Shown: one piece after another, positions 27,541 to 36,331 of the stretch
How positions within the stretch are numbered: the stretch's first letter is position 1
How the letters are laid out: the number at the start of each line of letters is the position of its first letter
NCBI RefSeq assembly: GCF_008728855.1
Contig: NZ_CP042906.1
Span: 3,408,001-3,472,000 of the forward strand
Direction: 5' to 3'
Length of the DNA: 64,000 nt
Source of the DNA: Hypericibacter terrae
GTDB taxonomy: Bacteria > Pseudomonadota > Alphaproteobacteria > Dongiales > Dongiaceae
Notes under the pieces: generated by a model
Told to the model about the DNA's origin: nothing
Databases searched by the model: none
What the model saw: only the letters and a program-made list of their open reading frames with translations
Position numbers and translations under genes: made by a program

Positions 27541-27563
27541 CGAAACCCGAGGATAACAGGGCG

Positions 27564-28268
27564 ATGGCGACCAGCGACGACGAGGTTCTCCGACTGCTGA
27601 AGACCCGCGGGCCGATCTCGACCGCGGCCACCGCCGCTGCCCTGGGCATCACGCCCCAGGGCGCGCGCCAGCGGCTCGAGACATTGCGCGCGGCGGGACT
27701 GATCCAGGCCGGCGAGGCCAGAGGAGCGGTCGGCCGGCCGGGCCTCAACTGGTCCCTGAGCGAGGCCGGTCACGCCGAGTTTCCCGATGGCCATGACCGC
27801 CTCGCGGTCGAGCTGATCGAAACCGTCCGCAGCAAGCTGGGCGCCAGGGCCCTCGACCGCCTGATCGCGGCGCGCGAGGCGGAGCAGCATCGGCGCTATG
27901 AGACGGCTCTCGCGACGGCACAGGATGTGCCTGAAAAATTGCGGCGTCTCGCACAGGAGCGGACCCATGAAGGCTACATGGCCGAGATCCGCGAGGAAGC
28001 CGATGGCAGCCTGCTGCTGCTCGAGCATCATTGCCCGATCTGCGCCGCGGCCACCGCCTGCCAGGGCTTCTGCCGCTCGGAGCTGCAGCTCTTTCGCGCC
28101 GTCCTGGGGCCCGGCGCCAAGGTCGAGCGGGTGCAACATCTGGTCAGCGGTGACGGGCTCGCCGCGGGGGAACGGCGCTGCAGCTACCGGATCGAGATAG
28201 GGGAAGCGGCCAAGCCCGCCCCTTCGCCACAAAGGAAGCCGCGCCGCAACTCGCGTTCGCGTTTATAA
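27564..28268 (+). CDS. winged-HTH regulator with cysteine-rich SufR-like sensor domain
   Basis: 234 aa. An N-terminal winged helix (residues 5-75, TRGPISTAATAAALGITPQG, then RQRLETLRAAGLI) is followed by a helical region and a sensor part with Cys157, Cys160, Cys166, Cys170 and Cys206 (EHHCPICAAATACQGFCRSE and ERRCSYRI). This resembles SufR-type regulators that bind an Fe-S cluster. Nine bases later comes a glutathione peroxidase gene, and the MFS gene is divergent, so a redox or metal-sensing role is likely. The ligand is inferred only. Confidence 0.8.
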   Translation: MATSDDEVLRLLKTRGPISTAATAAALGITPQGARQRLETLRAAGLIQAGEARGAVGRPGLNWSLSEAGHAEFPDGHDRLAVELIETVRSKLGARALDRLIAAREAEQHRRYETALATAQDVPEKLRRLAQERTHEGYMAEIREEADGSLLLLEHHCPICAAATACQGFCRSELQLFRAVLGPGAKVERVQHLVSGDGLAAGERRCSYRIEIGEAAKPAPSPQRKPRRNSRSRL

Positions 28269-28277
28269 TGGAGCGAT

Positions 28278-28859
28278 ATGAAGCCCCGTCATCTCCTCTC
28301 GCTTGCAGGCATGATCATGACCAGCTTTTCCGGCGGCCAAGGCACCACCACTTCCGCGCATCCGACGCCCGTCGATTGGAGCAAGCTCCCGCTCCCCTCG
28401 GTCGAGGGCACGGCCTTCAAGCCGGAGATGTTCCGCGGCAAGGTGGTGCTGCTGGTCAACACCGCGTCCTATTGCGGCTTCACCCCGCAATATCGCGGCC
28501 TCGAGGCGCTCTGGCAGCGCTATCGCGACCGCGGTTTCCTGGTGCTGGGCGTGCCGGCCAACGATTTCGGCGCACAGGAGCCCGACCCCGACAGCCAGAT
28601 CAAGCGCTTCTGCGAGACCACCTACGGGATCGGCTTTCCGATCATGGCCAAGCAGACCGTGATCGGAGAAAGGGCGCACCCGATCTATCGCTGGGCCCTC
28701 GAGCAGACCGGCCCGCAAGGCGCGCCCAAATGGAACTTCCACAAGATCCTGATCGGACGCGACGGCAAGCTGGCGGCCTGGTTCACCAGCACCGTCAAAC
28801 CCTCGGACGCGAAGCTGACCGGCGCGATCGAGCAGGCGCTCGGTGCGCCCTCCGCGTAA
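28278..28859 (+). CDS. glutathione peroxidase family protein
   Basis: 193 aa. Catalytic cysteine in NTASYCGFTPQY, conserved Gln and Asn in GVPANDFGAQEP, and Trp in KWNFHKIL give the complete GPx catalytic tetrad with Cys instead of selenocysteine. The N-terminus (MKPRHLLSLAGMIMTSFSGGQG) is weakly hydrophobic and could be a signal peptide. It reduces peroxides using glutathione or thioredoxin. It is co-transcribed with the Cys-rich regulator upstream, supporting a redox function for the pair. Confidence 0.9.
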   Translation: MKPRHLLSLAGMIMTSFSGGQGTTTSAHPTPVDWSKLPLPSVEGTAFKPEMFRGKVVLLVNTASYCGFTPQYRGLEALWQRYRDRGFLVLGVPANDFGAQEPDPDSQIKRFCETTYGIGFPIMAKQTVIGERAHPIYRWALEQTGPQGAPKWNFHKILIGRDGKLAAWFTSTVKPSDAKLTGAIEQALGAPSA

Positions 28860-29023
28860 GCTGATCCCTGCCCGATGCCGCAATCGGTGTTGCGGCGAAA
28901 AATTGCAGCCGGCTCGCCGGCAACTTGAAAAAATCTCAGCGTTCGCGGTGGCGGTCCGAGGTTAGCCTGGGGTTCGGTTCATGCGGCTGCGAGGCCACGC
29001 CCTCGCCTACCCGGAGACACGGC

Positions 29024-29536
29024 ATGAGACATTTCTCGCTGATGGCCCGTTTCAACCAATGGGTCAACCGCCAGCTCTATGACAAGGTGGCGACGCTCGA
29101 CGACGAAGCCTATCGCGCGGACACCGGAATCTTCTTCCGCACGATCCATCACACGCTCAACCATCTGCTGGTGGTGGACCGCCTCTGGATCGGACGCGTC
29201 ACCGGCAGCGATCGCGGCATCTCCTCGCTCGACCAGATCCTCTTCGAGGATTTCACTTCGCTGCGGGCCGCGCGGGAGGCGGAGGACCGGGGATTGATCG
29301 CGCTGCTGGACGAGATGCCGGACGACAGGATCGAGGCGCTGGTCCGCTTCTCCACGATCAAGCGCGACCGGCATTTCGAGGCGCGGGTCCGTGATCTGCT
29401 GTCGGGCATGTTCAATCATCAGACCCATCATCGCGGCCAGATCTATGCCGTCATGCAGCAGCGCGGCATGGACCTGCCCGACGTCGACCTCCCCTTCTTC
29501 CTGCCCGAAATCGGCGAGGCGCGCGTCATCGCCTGA
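29024..29536 (+). CDS. DinB-family protein
   Basis: 170 aa from the ATG at 29024, with GGAG about eight bases upstream. Start MRHFSLMARFNQWVNRQLYDK is the typical DinB helix; His residues in TIHHTLNHLLVVDRLW and GMFNHQTHHRGQ form the usual metal-binding triad of the four-helix bundle. Family members are metal-dependent thiol transferases or stress-induced proteins of unknown reaction. Downstream is a strong shared terminator. Confidence 0.88.
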   Translation: MRHFSLMARFNQWVNRQLYDKVATLDDEAYRADTGIFFRTIHHTLNHLLVVDRLWIGRVTGSDRGISSLDQILFEDFTSLRAAREAEDRGLIALLDEMPDDRIEALVRFSTIKRDRHFEARVRDLLSGMFNHQTHHRGQIYAVMQQRGMDLPDVDLPFFLPEIGEARVIA

Positions 29537-29551
29537 CATCCGGTCACGAAA

Positions 29552-29580
29552 AAGGGCGCCGGAACGAGTCCGGCGCCCTT
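29552..29580. terminator. bidirectional hairpin terminator
   Basis: AAGGGCGCCGGA, ACGAG, TCCGGCGCCCTT is a perfect 12-bp stem with a 5-base loop between two convergent genes ending at 29536 and 29606. A-rich sequence on the left and TTCTC on the right support termination in both directions. Confidence 0.8.
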
Positions 29581-29605
29581 CTCGAGGAAGCCCTGTGCGG
29601 CGCGC

Positions 29606-30565
29606 TTATTTCGCCGCGAGCTTGACCTTGACCGTGGTGTTCTTGGCGGCCTTCACCTCGAAGGGCTGCTCGGCGGTCGCCTTGCCGTTGGAAACGCGGA
29701 CGACATATTTGCCCTCGCGCAGCAGGAAGGTCGGCGCCGCGCCGGTCTGGCTCGCCACCATGCGGCGGTTCCCATCGCCGTCGGGCTTGGCACGCAGGAT
29801 CTGCCAGCTCGTGCTCTGATCGGTGTTCGGCGCGTTGAAGGTGACCTTCGCGGAATAGAGATTGATCGTGTATTTGTACACGCTGCCCGCCTGGATCGGC
29901 ATCACCAGGTCGGCCGAGGTGCCACCATAGCTGGCGCGCACCACGTAGCTGCCCTCGGGCAGCGAGAATTGCTGGGTCGGCGCCACCACCAGGAACAGAC
30001 GGTCGCTCTCCTGAAGATTCGAGCCCGCGCCCTTGCGCAGGATGTAGAGCTCCCACTGCACCGCGGTCGTGATCGGCGCGCCGCCGGTATAGGGGATCAT
30101 CTTCATGCTGACGGTGCCGGCATTGTAATTGAACACCAGCTTGACCGGTTTGCCCTCCGGGACCTCGATGTCGCGCTGGACGACGATCGCCTTCCAGATG
30201 CCCTCGACGATGTATTTGCCGGGCGGCAGCTTGAAAGTCGCCTCGGGCTTCTTGTCGCGCGCAAGGACCGCCTGCGGCACGCCGCCGCTCGCGACGCGCA
30301 CCACCGTCCATTGGATCGGATCGGTGAGGTTCTTGAAGGCGCCGGTGGCGACAATCCCGGTCAGCTTCAGGGTGCCGGTGGATTGGGCAGGCTTCGGCGT
30401 CTCGACCGGAAGCTCCTTGTAGGAGCTCTGGCCGAGCAGATTTGCGAACTGGCTGTTCTGTGCGACCTGGGTGACGGTCGGGTTGGTGGCGGAAGAGTCT
30501 GCGGATGCAGATCCGGCGAAGACGAGCGCGCAGCTCAACGCGCAAATCGCTAGAACGAGGCGCAA
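29606..30565 (-). CDS. secreted protein with three beta-sandwich repeats
   Basis: 319 aa. Signal peptide MRLVLAICALSCALVFAGSASA, then three repeats each ending in a similar strand pair: FKLPPGKYIVEGIW, FSLPEGSYVVRASY and FLLREGKYVVRVSN. This pattern (Leu-Pro-x-Gly-x-Tyr-x-Val) is typical of carboxypeptidase-regulatory or PEGA-like domains that bind carbohydrate or protein in the periplasm. No catalytic motif is seen. It ends at the shared terminator and appears monocistronic. Confidence 0.78.
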   Translation of the reverse strand: MRLVLAICALSCALVFAGSASADSSATNPTVTQVAQNSQFANLLGQSSYKELPVETPKPAQSTGTLKLTGIVATGAFKNLTDPIQWTVVRVASGGVPQAVLARDKKPEATFKLPPGKYIVEGIWKAIVVQRDIEVPEGKPVKLVFNYNAGTVSMKMIPYTGGAPITTAVQWELYILRKGAGSNLQESDRLFLVVAPTQQFSLPEGSYVVRASYGGTSADLVMPIQAGSVYKYTINLYSAKVTFNAPNTDQSTSWQILRAKPDGDGNRRMVASQTGAAPTFLLREGKYVVRVSNGKATAEQPFEVKAAKNTTVKVKLAAK

Positions 30566-30702
30566 GAGGGTCCCCCTTATCGATCAGGCAGATAACGAGC
30601 GAAAGGCCTATACAACAGCGGCTCGAACCCGCACAAGCGGCAAACCGCCACCACGGAAACGACGGACGATGATGGGCCGGTCAATCCGCGCCGGCGCGGC
30701 AT

Positions 30703-31452
30703 TCAGCCGTGGGCGACGCGGGGCGTTGCAACAATAGACACAGGAGACGGTCCTGAATCGGCCACTCTCTCGCCGATCCAGCGGTCGATGAAGCGCAAGG
30801 TCCAGCGGCCCAGCGCCGCATCATGTTTCTCGATGCTCGCCAGATGCAGATCGCGCGGCTGCGCCCCGGGCCTCGCCTCGTAATCGGAAGTCTCGCCCAG
30901 CCAGCCGCGCGCATCCTCGCCGGTCACTTCGGGGTGGAACTGCAGCCCATAGGCCCGGCCCCGGCGGAACGCCTGATGGGGGAAGCGCGCGCCGCGCGCC
31001 AGCAGCTCGGCGCCCTGCGGCAGCTCGAAGCCTTCCTTGTGCCAGTGATAGACATGGCCGAGACCGGCGAAGAGATCGCCCGACTCCTTGGTCGGCTCGA
31101 TCGGCCAGTAGCCGATCTCGTGCAACCCTTGCGGATGTACATCGACGCGGGCGCCCAGCGCGCGCGCCAGCAACTGGCCGCCGAGGCAGATGCCGAGATA
31201 GCGGCGGTCCTGCTCGACCCAGCGCCGGATCCAGTCGAGCTCATGGCGCATATAGTCGACATTGTCGGCGTCGTTGGCGCTCTGCACGCCGCCCAACACG
31301 ATGGCGGCGGCGTAGTCCTCGACATTTTCCGGCAGGCGATCGCCCTGGGCCGGACAGCGGCATTCGACCTGATAACCGCGGGCGGTCAGATGGGGCGAGA
31401 TCCGCTTCTCGCGCCACTCGCTATGGACCACCATCACAACTCGATTGCTCAT
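30703..31452 (-). CDS. class I glutamine amidotransferase-like protein
   Basis: 249 aa from the ATG at 31452, with GGCGGAGA upstream. The nucleophile elbow GICLGGQLLARALGA and the catalytic His-Glu in QFHPEVTGED are present, as in GuaA-type GATase1 domains; the early HSEWREKRISPHL resembles stand-alone amidotransferases of the YfeJ type. Possible roles are glutamine amide transfer or gamma-glutamyl hydrolysis. No synthase partner gene is adjacent. Confidence 0.87.
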   Translation of the reverse strand: MSNRVVMVVHSEWREKRISPHLTARGYQVECRCPAQGDRLPENVEDYAAAIVLGGVQSANDADNVDYMRHELDWIRRWVEQDRRYLGICLGGQLLARALGARVDVHPQGLHEIGYWPIEPTKESGDLFAGLGHVYHWHKEGFELPQGAELLARGARFPHQAFRRGRAYGLQFHPEVTGEDARGWLGETSDYEARPGAQPRDLHLASIEKHDAALGRWTLRFIDRWIGERVADSGPSPVSIVATPRVAHG

Positions 31453-31556
31453 TCTCCGCCCTTCGTCACCCGATCCGCCGCGGATCCGCAAAGCCGCCCG
31501 CAAGGCCGGGGCCATGCTGGGGTCGGCGCACCCGAGTCGTCAATTGCCGCGCCCGC

Positions 31557-32285
31557 CTAACGGCTTCGATCCGCATGCAGGAAGGCCCGCATATGGAACC
31601 CGGCCTGTGCCGGTTCGGAGCGCCATTCGGCGCCGACCGGACAGGCCCGCCGCGCGCGGCAGCCCGCCTCCAGGCAATCTTGCCCCGCAGGTCCTGCGAT
31701 GTGGTTAAGGCAGGCCGGGACATCGTACCGGACGCCGCCCTCGGCCGGCTCGAACGCCCCGACCGGGCAGGCGGTCAGGCAGGGCTTCTCGGCGCAGACC
31801 TCGCAGGGATGGGTGGCCCGGGCGGGCGGCGCCAGCGAGCGCGGCTCGGCAAACAGGAGCGCCGCGCGATAGGCATGCCAGAGCCCGAATTCGGGATGGA
31901 TCAGCAGGCCGAGGGGCGACGGGAACACCGGCTCGGCCCATTGCGCCCAGCGCTGGAACGGCCAGGCCGGCCGGATTTCAAAGGGATAGAGCGCGGCAGC
32001 CTCGAACTCCGCGGCCACGTCCTCGACCACCCGGCGGGTCCAGCGGTTGAGGGGATGGGGGCTGCCGTCCCGCGCTTCGGGCGCCTGGCTGAAAGCCCGC
32101 CACAGGGCCGGCCCGGCATTCCCGACCAGCATCAGGAGCCGCGCCGGCCGGCCGTCGGGCAATGCCGGCAGCCCGTCCTCCTCCGCCGGCTGGAAGCCGC
32201 CCCGGAGGATCAGGCCGTGGACCGACAACCCTTCAGCTAAGCTCTTGGCCCAATTAGGGCTCTTGGAAATGCGGGGGTCGCTCAT
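31557..32285 (-). CDS. 4Fe-4S ferredoxin-like protein
   Basis: 242 aa. A cluster motif CEVCAEKPCLTACPVGAF (C-x2-C-x4-C-x3-C-P) at about residues 160-177 is followed by a second cysteine group, ACLNHIAGPAGQDCLEAGCRARRACPVG. The N-terminal 150 residues resemble the non-catalytic part of cobalamin-reductase or QueG-like proteins, including LLMLVGNAGPALWRAF. It may transfer electrons in the cytosol. Neighbours are an amidotransferase (same strand) and a divergent HD-domain gene. Confidence 0.78.
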   Translation of the reverse strand: MSDPRISKSPNWAKSLAEGLSVHGLILRGGFQPAEEDGLPALPDGRPARLLMLVGNAGPALWRAFSQAPEARDGSPHPLNRWTRRVVEDVAAEFEAAALYPFEIRPAWPFQRWAQWAEPVFPSPLGLLIHPEFGLWHAYRAALLFAEPRSLAPPARATHPCEVCAEKPCLTACPVGAFEPAEGGVRYDVPACLNHIAGPAGQDCLEAGCRARRACPVGAEWRSEPAQAGFHMRAFLHADRSR

Positions 32286-32360
32286 GATAGGCTATGATGC
32301 CATTTGCCGCCCCGGCCTCCGCAAGTCCCGGATGCCGGCCGCGGCCATGAAGGAGAGGGC

Positions 32361-32927
32361 ATGATGGAAGAGACGGTCGACTTCATCCGGATGGAAAACG
32401 GCACCTTTGAGGAATATCAGCTCCTCGACCGCCGGTTTCAGAAACATTCCCAGCACCTTCCGGACGAATTGCTGTCGCAGCTGAAGCGTCTGGGCGGCGA
32501 CAAGCTCGGCTACAAGATCGACCGCTATGAGCATTCGCTCCAGACCGCCACGCGCGCCTTCCGCGCCGGCGAGGACGAGGAAGTGGTCGTGATTGCCCTC
32601 CTCCACGATATCGGCGACATCATGGCCCCGGAGAACCATTCCGATCTCGCCGCCGCGATCCTCCAGCCCTACATCTCCAAGGACAATCACTGGCTGGTCA
32701 AGCATCACGGCATCTTCCAGGGCTACTACTTCTTCCATCATGTGGGCGGCGACCGCAACGCGCGCGAACAATATCGCGGCCACCCGCTGTTCGAGCGTAC
32801 GGCCGCGTGGTGCCACAACTACGACCAGAACTCGTTCGATCCGGAATACGAGAATATGCCGATCGACGCCTTCGAGCCGATGGTACGGCGCGTGATCGGG
32901 CGCAAGCCGTGGGCGTTCGTGGTTTAA
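32361..32927 (+). CDS. HD-domain protein, PhnZ/TmpB-like diiron oxygenase candidate
   Basis: 188 aa from the first of two adjacent ATGs (32361 and 32364), after AGGAGAGGG. Metal ligands of an HD fold are visible: His58 (YEHSLQTATRA), His82-Asp83 (ALLHDIGD), His93 (ENHSDLAAAI), His115/116 (VKHHGIF) and Asp155 (HNYDQNSFD). EHSLQ followed by an ALLHD segment about 24 residues later matches the mixed-valent diiron oxygenases PhnZ and TmpB. The lid residues before His58 (GYKIDRY) differ from the PhnZ GE motif, as I recall it, so the substrate may not be a phosphonate. Ordinary HD phosphohydrolase remains possible. No operon partner. Confidence 0.68.
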   Translation: MMEETVDFIRMENGTFEEYQLLDRRFQKHSQHLPDELLSQLKRLGGDKLGYKIDRYEHSLQTATRAFRAGEDEEVVVIALLHDIGDIMAPENHSDLAAAILQPYISKDNHWLVKHHGIFQGYYFFHHVGGDRNAREQYRGHPLFERTAAWCHNYDQNSFDPEYENMPIDAFEPMVRRVIGRKPWAFVV

Positions 32928-32976
32928 GGCGACGCCTCGGCGATCATCCGGCGCTCCGACTTCACCTCGCCCTCGA

Positions 32977-33057
32977 TGTCACCCCCGCGAAAGCAGGGGC
33001 CCATCCCGACCGAACGCGCCAAGCTTAGAGTTGGGTCCCCGCTTTCGCGGGGATGAC
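32977..33057. repeat. palindromic intergenic repeat (CCCCGC-TTTC-GCGGGG type)
   Basis: Two oppositely oriented copies of a unit reading TCCCCGCTTTCGCGGGGATGA (right copy near 33036-33056) with the left copy slightly altered (CACCCCCGCGAAAGCAGGGG). Each half can also fold alone. It sits between two convergent genes and could end transcription both ways. Such repeats recur in many alphaproteobacterial genomes. Confidence 0.65.
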
Positions 33058-33121
33058 CATCTGGTTTGACGATCGTTGGCGCGTTTCCATCGTCATGCTG
33101 GCGACGGTCGAGGTGTCTCGT

Positions 33122-33730
33122 CTAATCCTCATTCACTGATGGCTGCGCGCGGAACTCTGCCGCGTTCTCGATCAAGAGCCGCGCCACGTTCAAGGCACGC
33201 GGCCGGTCGACGGGAAATTTCAGAACCTCGTCTTCGATGCGAATCAGATGATCCGCAATCTCCTGCTCTGTCGCTTCGACACGCAAAAGCTCGCGAAGTT
33301 GCGGAACATGTTCGTCATAGAAGCCTTTGCCCGCCGGCAATCTCACGATTCCTACGGGATCCCATGCCGTGCTGAGGATCCGGGATATCCGTCGCGTAAG
33401 CTCGGGATTCTCGAAAACCGCGACGATCCTCTGGCCGGCGGCAACGCTGGTCTCGCGATAATGTTCCACGAAGCGCTCCACCCTTCGCTCGAGCTCGGCT
33501 CTGAAGGCGGGGGCAGCCTCACGAAGAACGCCGAGGTGCAGATCGTCAGAGTCGGAGTTGGCCGCGACGAAGACGGTGAGCGGCTCCTCGATCCGTGGAT
33601 CGTCATTGCCACTCAGAAGAACGACCATCGTGAGACTCGCGCCCCAAATGGTCTCGCTGCCCTCTGCCAGGCGCTCGACATTCTCTACCACCAGATTGCG
33701 GGTTGCCTGATCAAAAGACTTGTACCGCAC
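33122..33730 (-). CDS. hypothetical protein
   Basis: 202 aa from GTG at 33730, with AGAAGG about ten bases upstream. It is soluble with no signal peptide. The segment AWDPVGIVRLPAGKGFYDEHVP followed by EIADHLIRIEDEVL resembles a short family of bacterial proteins with a WDPxGV motif and unknown function. It starts 29 bases after the dimethylglycine-dehydrogenase-type gene ends, on the same strand. G+C is visibly lower than in its neighbours. Confidence 0.65.
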   Translation of the reverse strand: MRYKSFDQATRNLVVENVERLAEGSETIWGASLTMVVLLSGNDDPRIEEPLTVFVAANSDSDDLHLGVLREAAPAFRAELERRVERFVEHYRETSVAAGQRIVAVFENPELTRRISRILSTAWDPVGIVRLPAGKGFYDEHVPQLRELLRVEATEQEIADHLIRIEDEVLKFPVDRPRALNVARLLIENAAEFRAQPSVNED

Positions 33731-33759
33731 CGCAAATCAACCTTCTGAAAGGCCGGCTC

Positions 33760-36180
33760 CTACCCCCGCAGCCGCTCGTTCTTCGGGTCCCAGGCGGGTT
33801 GCGGCACGATTCTCGCCTTGCGGCGCTCGCCCATCATCAGGATCTCGAAGGCCTGGCCGTCCTGGGCCAGCTTGGGATCGACATAGGCGAAGGTCAGCGA
33901 CTTGTCGATCGCATGGCCATAGGCGCCGCCCGTGGTGATGCCGACGACCTTGTCGCCCTGATAGATCGGCTCGTTGCCGTAGCAGTCGGAGTTCCCCGCA
34001 TCGACCGTCATATAGACGAGCTTGATTCGGGCCCCCTGCTGCTTCGAGCGCAGGGTCGCGGCCTTGCCGATGAAGTCCTTGTCGAGATTGGTGAAGCGCT
34101 CCATGTCGCCCTCGATGAGCGTGACCTCGTTGGTCAGCTCCGAGCCCCAGCCGCGATAGGCCTTCTCCATGCGCAGCGAGTTCATCGCATAGGTGCCGAA
34201 GAGCTGGATCCCATGGGCGCCGCCCGCCTTCATCACCGCGTCGAACACGATCGGCAGCGACTTCATCGGCACATGCAGTTCCCAGCCCAGCTCGCCGACA
34301 TAGTTCACGCGCAGAGCCCGCACGCCCTTCACACCCGCGACCTCGATTTCCTTGCCCGTCAGCCAGCGGAACGAAGCGTTGGTGAGGTCGGTCTTGGTGC
34401 AGGCGGCCAGCACGTCGCGCGCCTTTGGCCCCGCCAGTACCAGAACGCCGAAATCGTCGGTGATGTCGGTGATGGTGACGCGCTCGTTCGGCCTCAGGCG
34501 CCAGCTCAGCTGGTCCATGTCGTAGAGCTGGGCGGCTGCGGCCGAGAGCACATAAAAATGATCGGGTGCCAGCCGCGTGACGGTTATCTCGCTCTCGATG
34601 AAGCCGTTCTCGTTGAGAAGATGGCCCAGCATGATGCCGCCATCCTTGGCCGGGATCTTGTTGGCGCAGATCCGCTCCAGGAAGGCAGGGGCGTCGGCAC
34701 CCTTCACGTCGAACTTGGCGAAGGTCGAGAGATCCATCAGCCCGACGCGCTCGCGCACGGCCTTGCATTCCGCCTTGACCGCGTCCCACCAGTTGGAGCG
34801 CTTGAAGGAATAGGTCTCGCCCTTCCCGCTCTTGTCGTACCAGCGCGCGCGCTCCCAGCCGAAGATCTGGCTGAACTGCGCGCCCGCGGCCGCGAGCCTG
34901 TCATAGATCGTCGACTTGCGCAGGCCGCGTCCGACCTGATGCTGCTCGGCCGGCTTGTAGCAGTAATACATGTGATGATAGTCGGCGATGGAGACCTCGG
35001 TGGTGTAGTCCTTGGTCGCCCAGTTGCCGAACCGGCGCGGATCGAACTCACGCATATTGATCTCAGCCTGGCCATGCACCATCCATTGCGCCAGATATTT
35101 GCCGGCGCCGCCGCCCTGGCAGATGCCGATCGAAGCGCCGCAATGCATCCAGTAGTTCTTCGGCCCATGCGCGGGGCCGGAGAGATAGACGCCGTCGGGC
35201 GTGTGGGTGATGGCGCCGGAGATGATGGATTTGAGGCCGGCTTCGCCGAAGAGCGGGAAGCGCTCGGCCGCCTTCTCGAGCCAGGGCGTGAGACGATCGA
35301 GCTCGGGGGCGATCAGCTCGCTCTCGAAATCCCAGGCCGGCGGCTTGCCGTCCCAGCAGACATGCGCCGTGGCGGTCTCGTAGGGACCGACCAGCACGCC
35401 GTTGGTCTCCTCACGCAAGTAAGCGTGCGAATAGGGATCGCGCACCACCGGCAATTCCTTCTCGAGCTGGACCAGCTCCTTGAGCGGCTCGGTGATCATG
35501 TAGTGATGCAGCATGTTGGCGATCGGCACGTTATGGCCGGTCCAGGAGCCGACCACGTCGCAATAAGAACCGGCCGAGTTCACCACATGCTCGCAGGTGA
35601 TGTTGCCCTTGTCGGTGATGACCTGCCATTCGCCGGTCTTGAGCAGCTTGATGTCAGTCACGAGCGTGCGGCGATAGATCTCCGCGCCGAGCTTGCGGGC
35701 CCCCGCCGCCATCGCATTGGTGATGTCGGCCGGCGCCACATGGCCGTCGGTCACGGTCAGGAAGGCGGCCTTGATGCCGTCGGTGTTGAGGAAGGGGTGA
35801 TGTTCCTTGATCTCGTCCGGCCCGATGATATGGGCCTCGTAGTTGGCGAGCTTGGAGAGGCCATAGACCTGCTTCAGCCAGTTCACCTCCTCGTCGGTGG
35901 TGGCGATGCGCAAGCCGCCGCAGCCATGCCAGCTCACCGCCTGCCCCGTCAGCTTCTCGAGCTGGGGGTAGAGCTGGGTGCCATAGACATGCACCTTGGT
36001 CATGTTGAGCGAGCTGTTGAAATGCGGGCATTGGCCCGCCGCATGCCAGGTCGAGCCCGAGGTCAGCTCGCCCTTCTCCACCAGCACGACGTCGGACCAG
36101 CCTTCGAGCGCCAGGTGGTAGAGCAGCCCCACCCCCATCACGCCACCGCCGACGACCACCACTCTCGCATGCGACTTCAT
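33760..36180 (-). CDS. FAD-dependent dimethylglycine/sarcosine dehydrogenase type (DAO + GcvT)
   Basis: 806 aa. N-terminal FAD-binding VVVVGGGVMGVGLLYHL, then GSTWHAAGQ with His46, the position of covalent FAD attachment in dimethylglycine dehydrogenases. Residues about 420-800 are GcvT-like folate-binding and aminomethyltransferase domains (GLMDLSTFAKFDVKG, VLAGPKARDVL, RVNYVGELGWELHVP). It oxidatively demethylates dimethylglycine (or sarcosine) and hands the one-carbon unit to tetrahydrofolate. Bmt at 54202 and SoxBDAG at 37569 supply the steps before and after. It lies 151 bp downstream of the GbdR-like gene on the same strand. Confidence 0.87.
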   Translation of the reverse strand: MKSHARVVVVGGGVMGVGLLYHLALEGWSDVVLVEKGELTSGSTWHAAGQCPHFNSSLNMTKVHVYGTQLYPQLEKLTGQAVSWHGCGGLRIATTDEEVNWLKQVYGLSKLANYEAHIIGPDEIKEHHPFLNTDGIKAAFLTVTDGHVAPADITNAMAAGARKLGAEIYRRTLVTDIKLLKTGEWQVITDKGNITCEHVVNSAGSYCDVVGSWTGHNVPIANMLHHYMITEPLKELVQLEKELPVVRDPYSHAYLREETNGVLVGPYETATAHVCWDGKPPAWDFESELIAPELDRLTPWLEKAAERFPLFGEAGLKSIISGAITHTPDGVYLSGPAHGPKNYWMHCGASIGICQGGGAGKYLAQWMVHGQAEINMREFDPRRFGNWATKDYTTEVSIADYHHMYYCYKPAEQHQVGRGLRKSTIYDRLAAAGAQFSQIFGWERARWYDKSGKGETYSFKRSNWWDAVKAECKAVRERVGLMDLSTFAKFDVKGADAPAFLERICANKIPAKDGGIMLGHLLNENGFIESEITVTRLAPDHFYVLSAAAAQLYDMDQLSWRLRPNERVTITDITDDFGVLVLAGPKARDVLAACTKTDLTNASFRWLTGKEIEVAGVKGVRALRVNYVGELGWELHVPMKSLPIVFDAVMKAGGAHGIQLFGTYAMNSLRMEKAYRGWGSELTNEVTLIEGDMERFTNLDKDFIGKAATLRSKQQGARIKLVYMTVDAGNSDCYGNEPIYQGDKVVGITTGGAYGHAIDKSLTFAYVDPKLAQDGQAFEILMMGERRKARIVPQPAWDPKNERLRG

Positions 36181-36331
36181 CGAAGCTCCTGCTCGTCAAA
36201 TTCATTGCGCGGGGGAATTTAGCGGGCGGGGGCGCCCGATCTCAAGCGCCCTGGCGCCATCTCACCGTCATCCGAACGAGACGCGGCGAAAGGGCCGCAG
36301 CGTCAGCGCCTTCAGACTGGTCTGGAATCGG

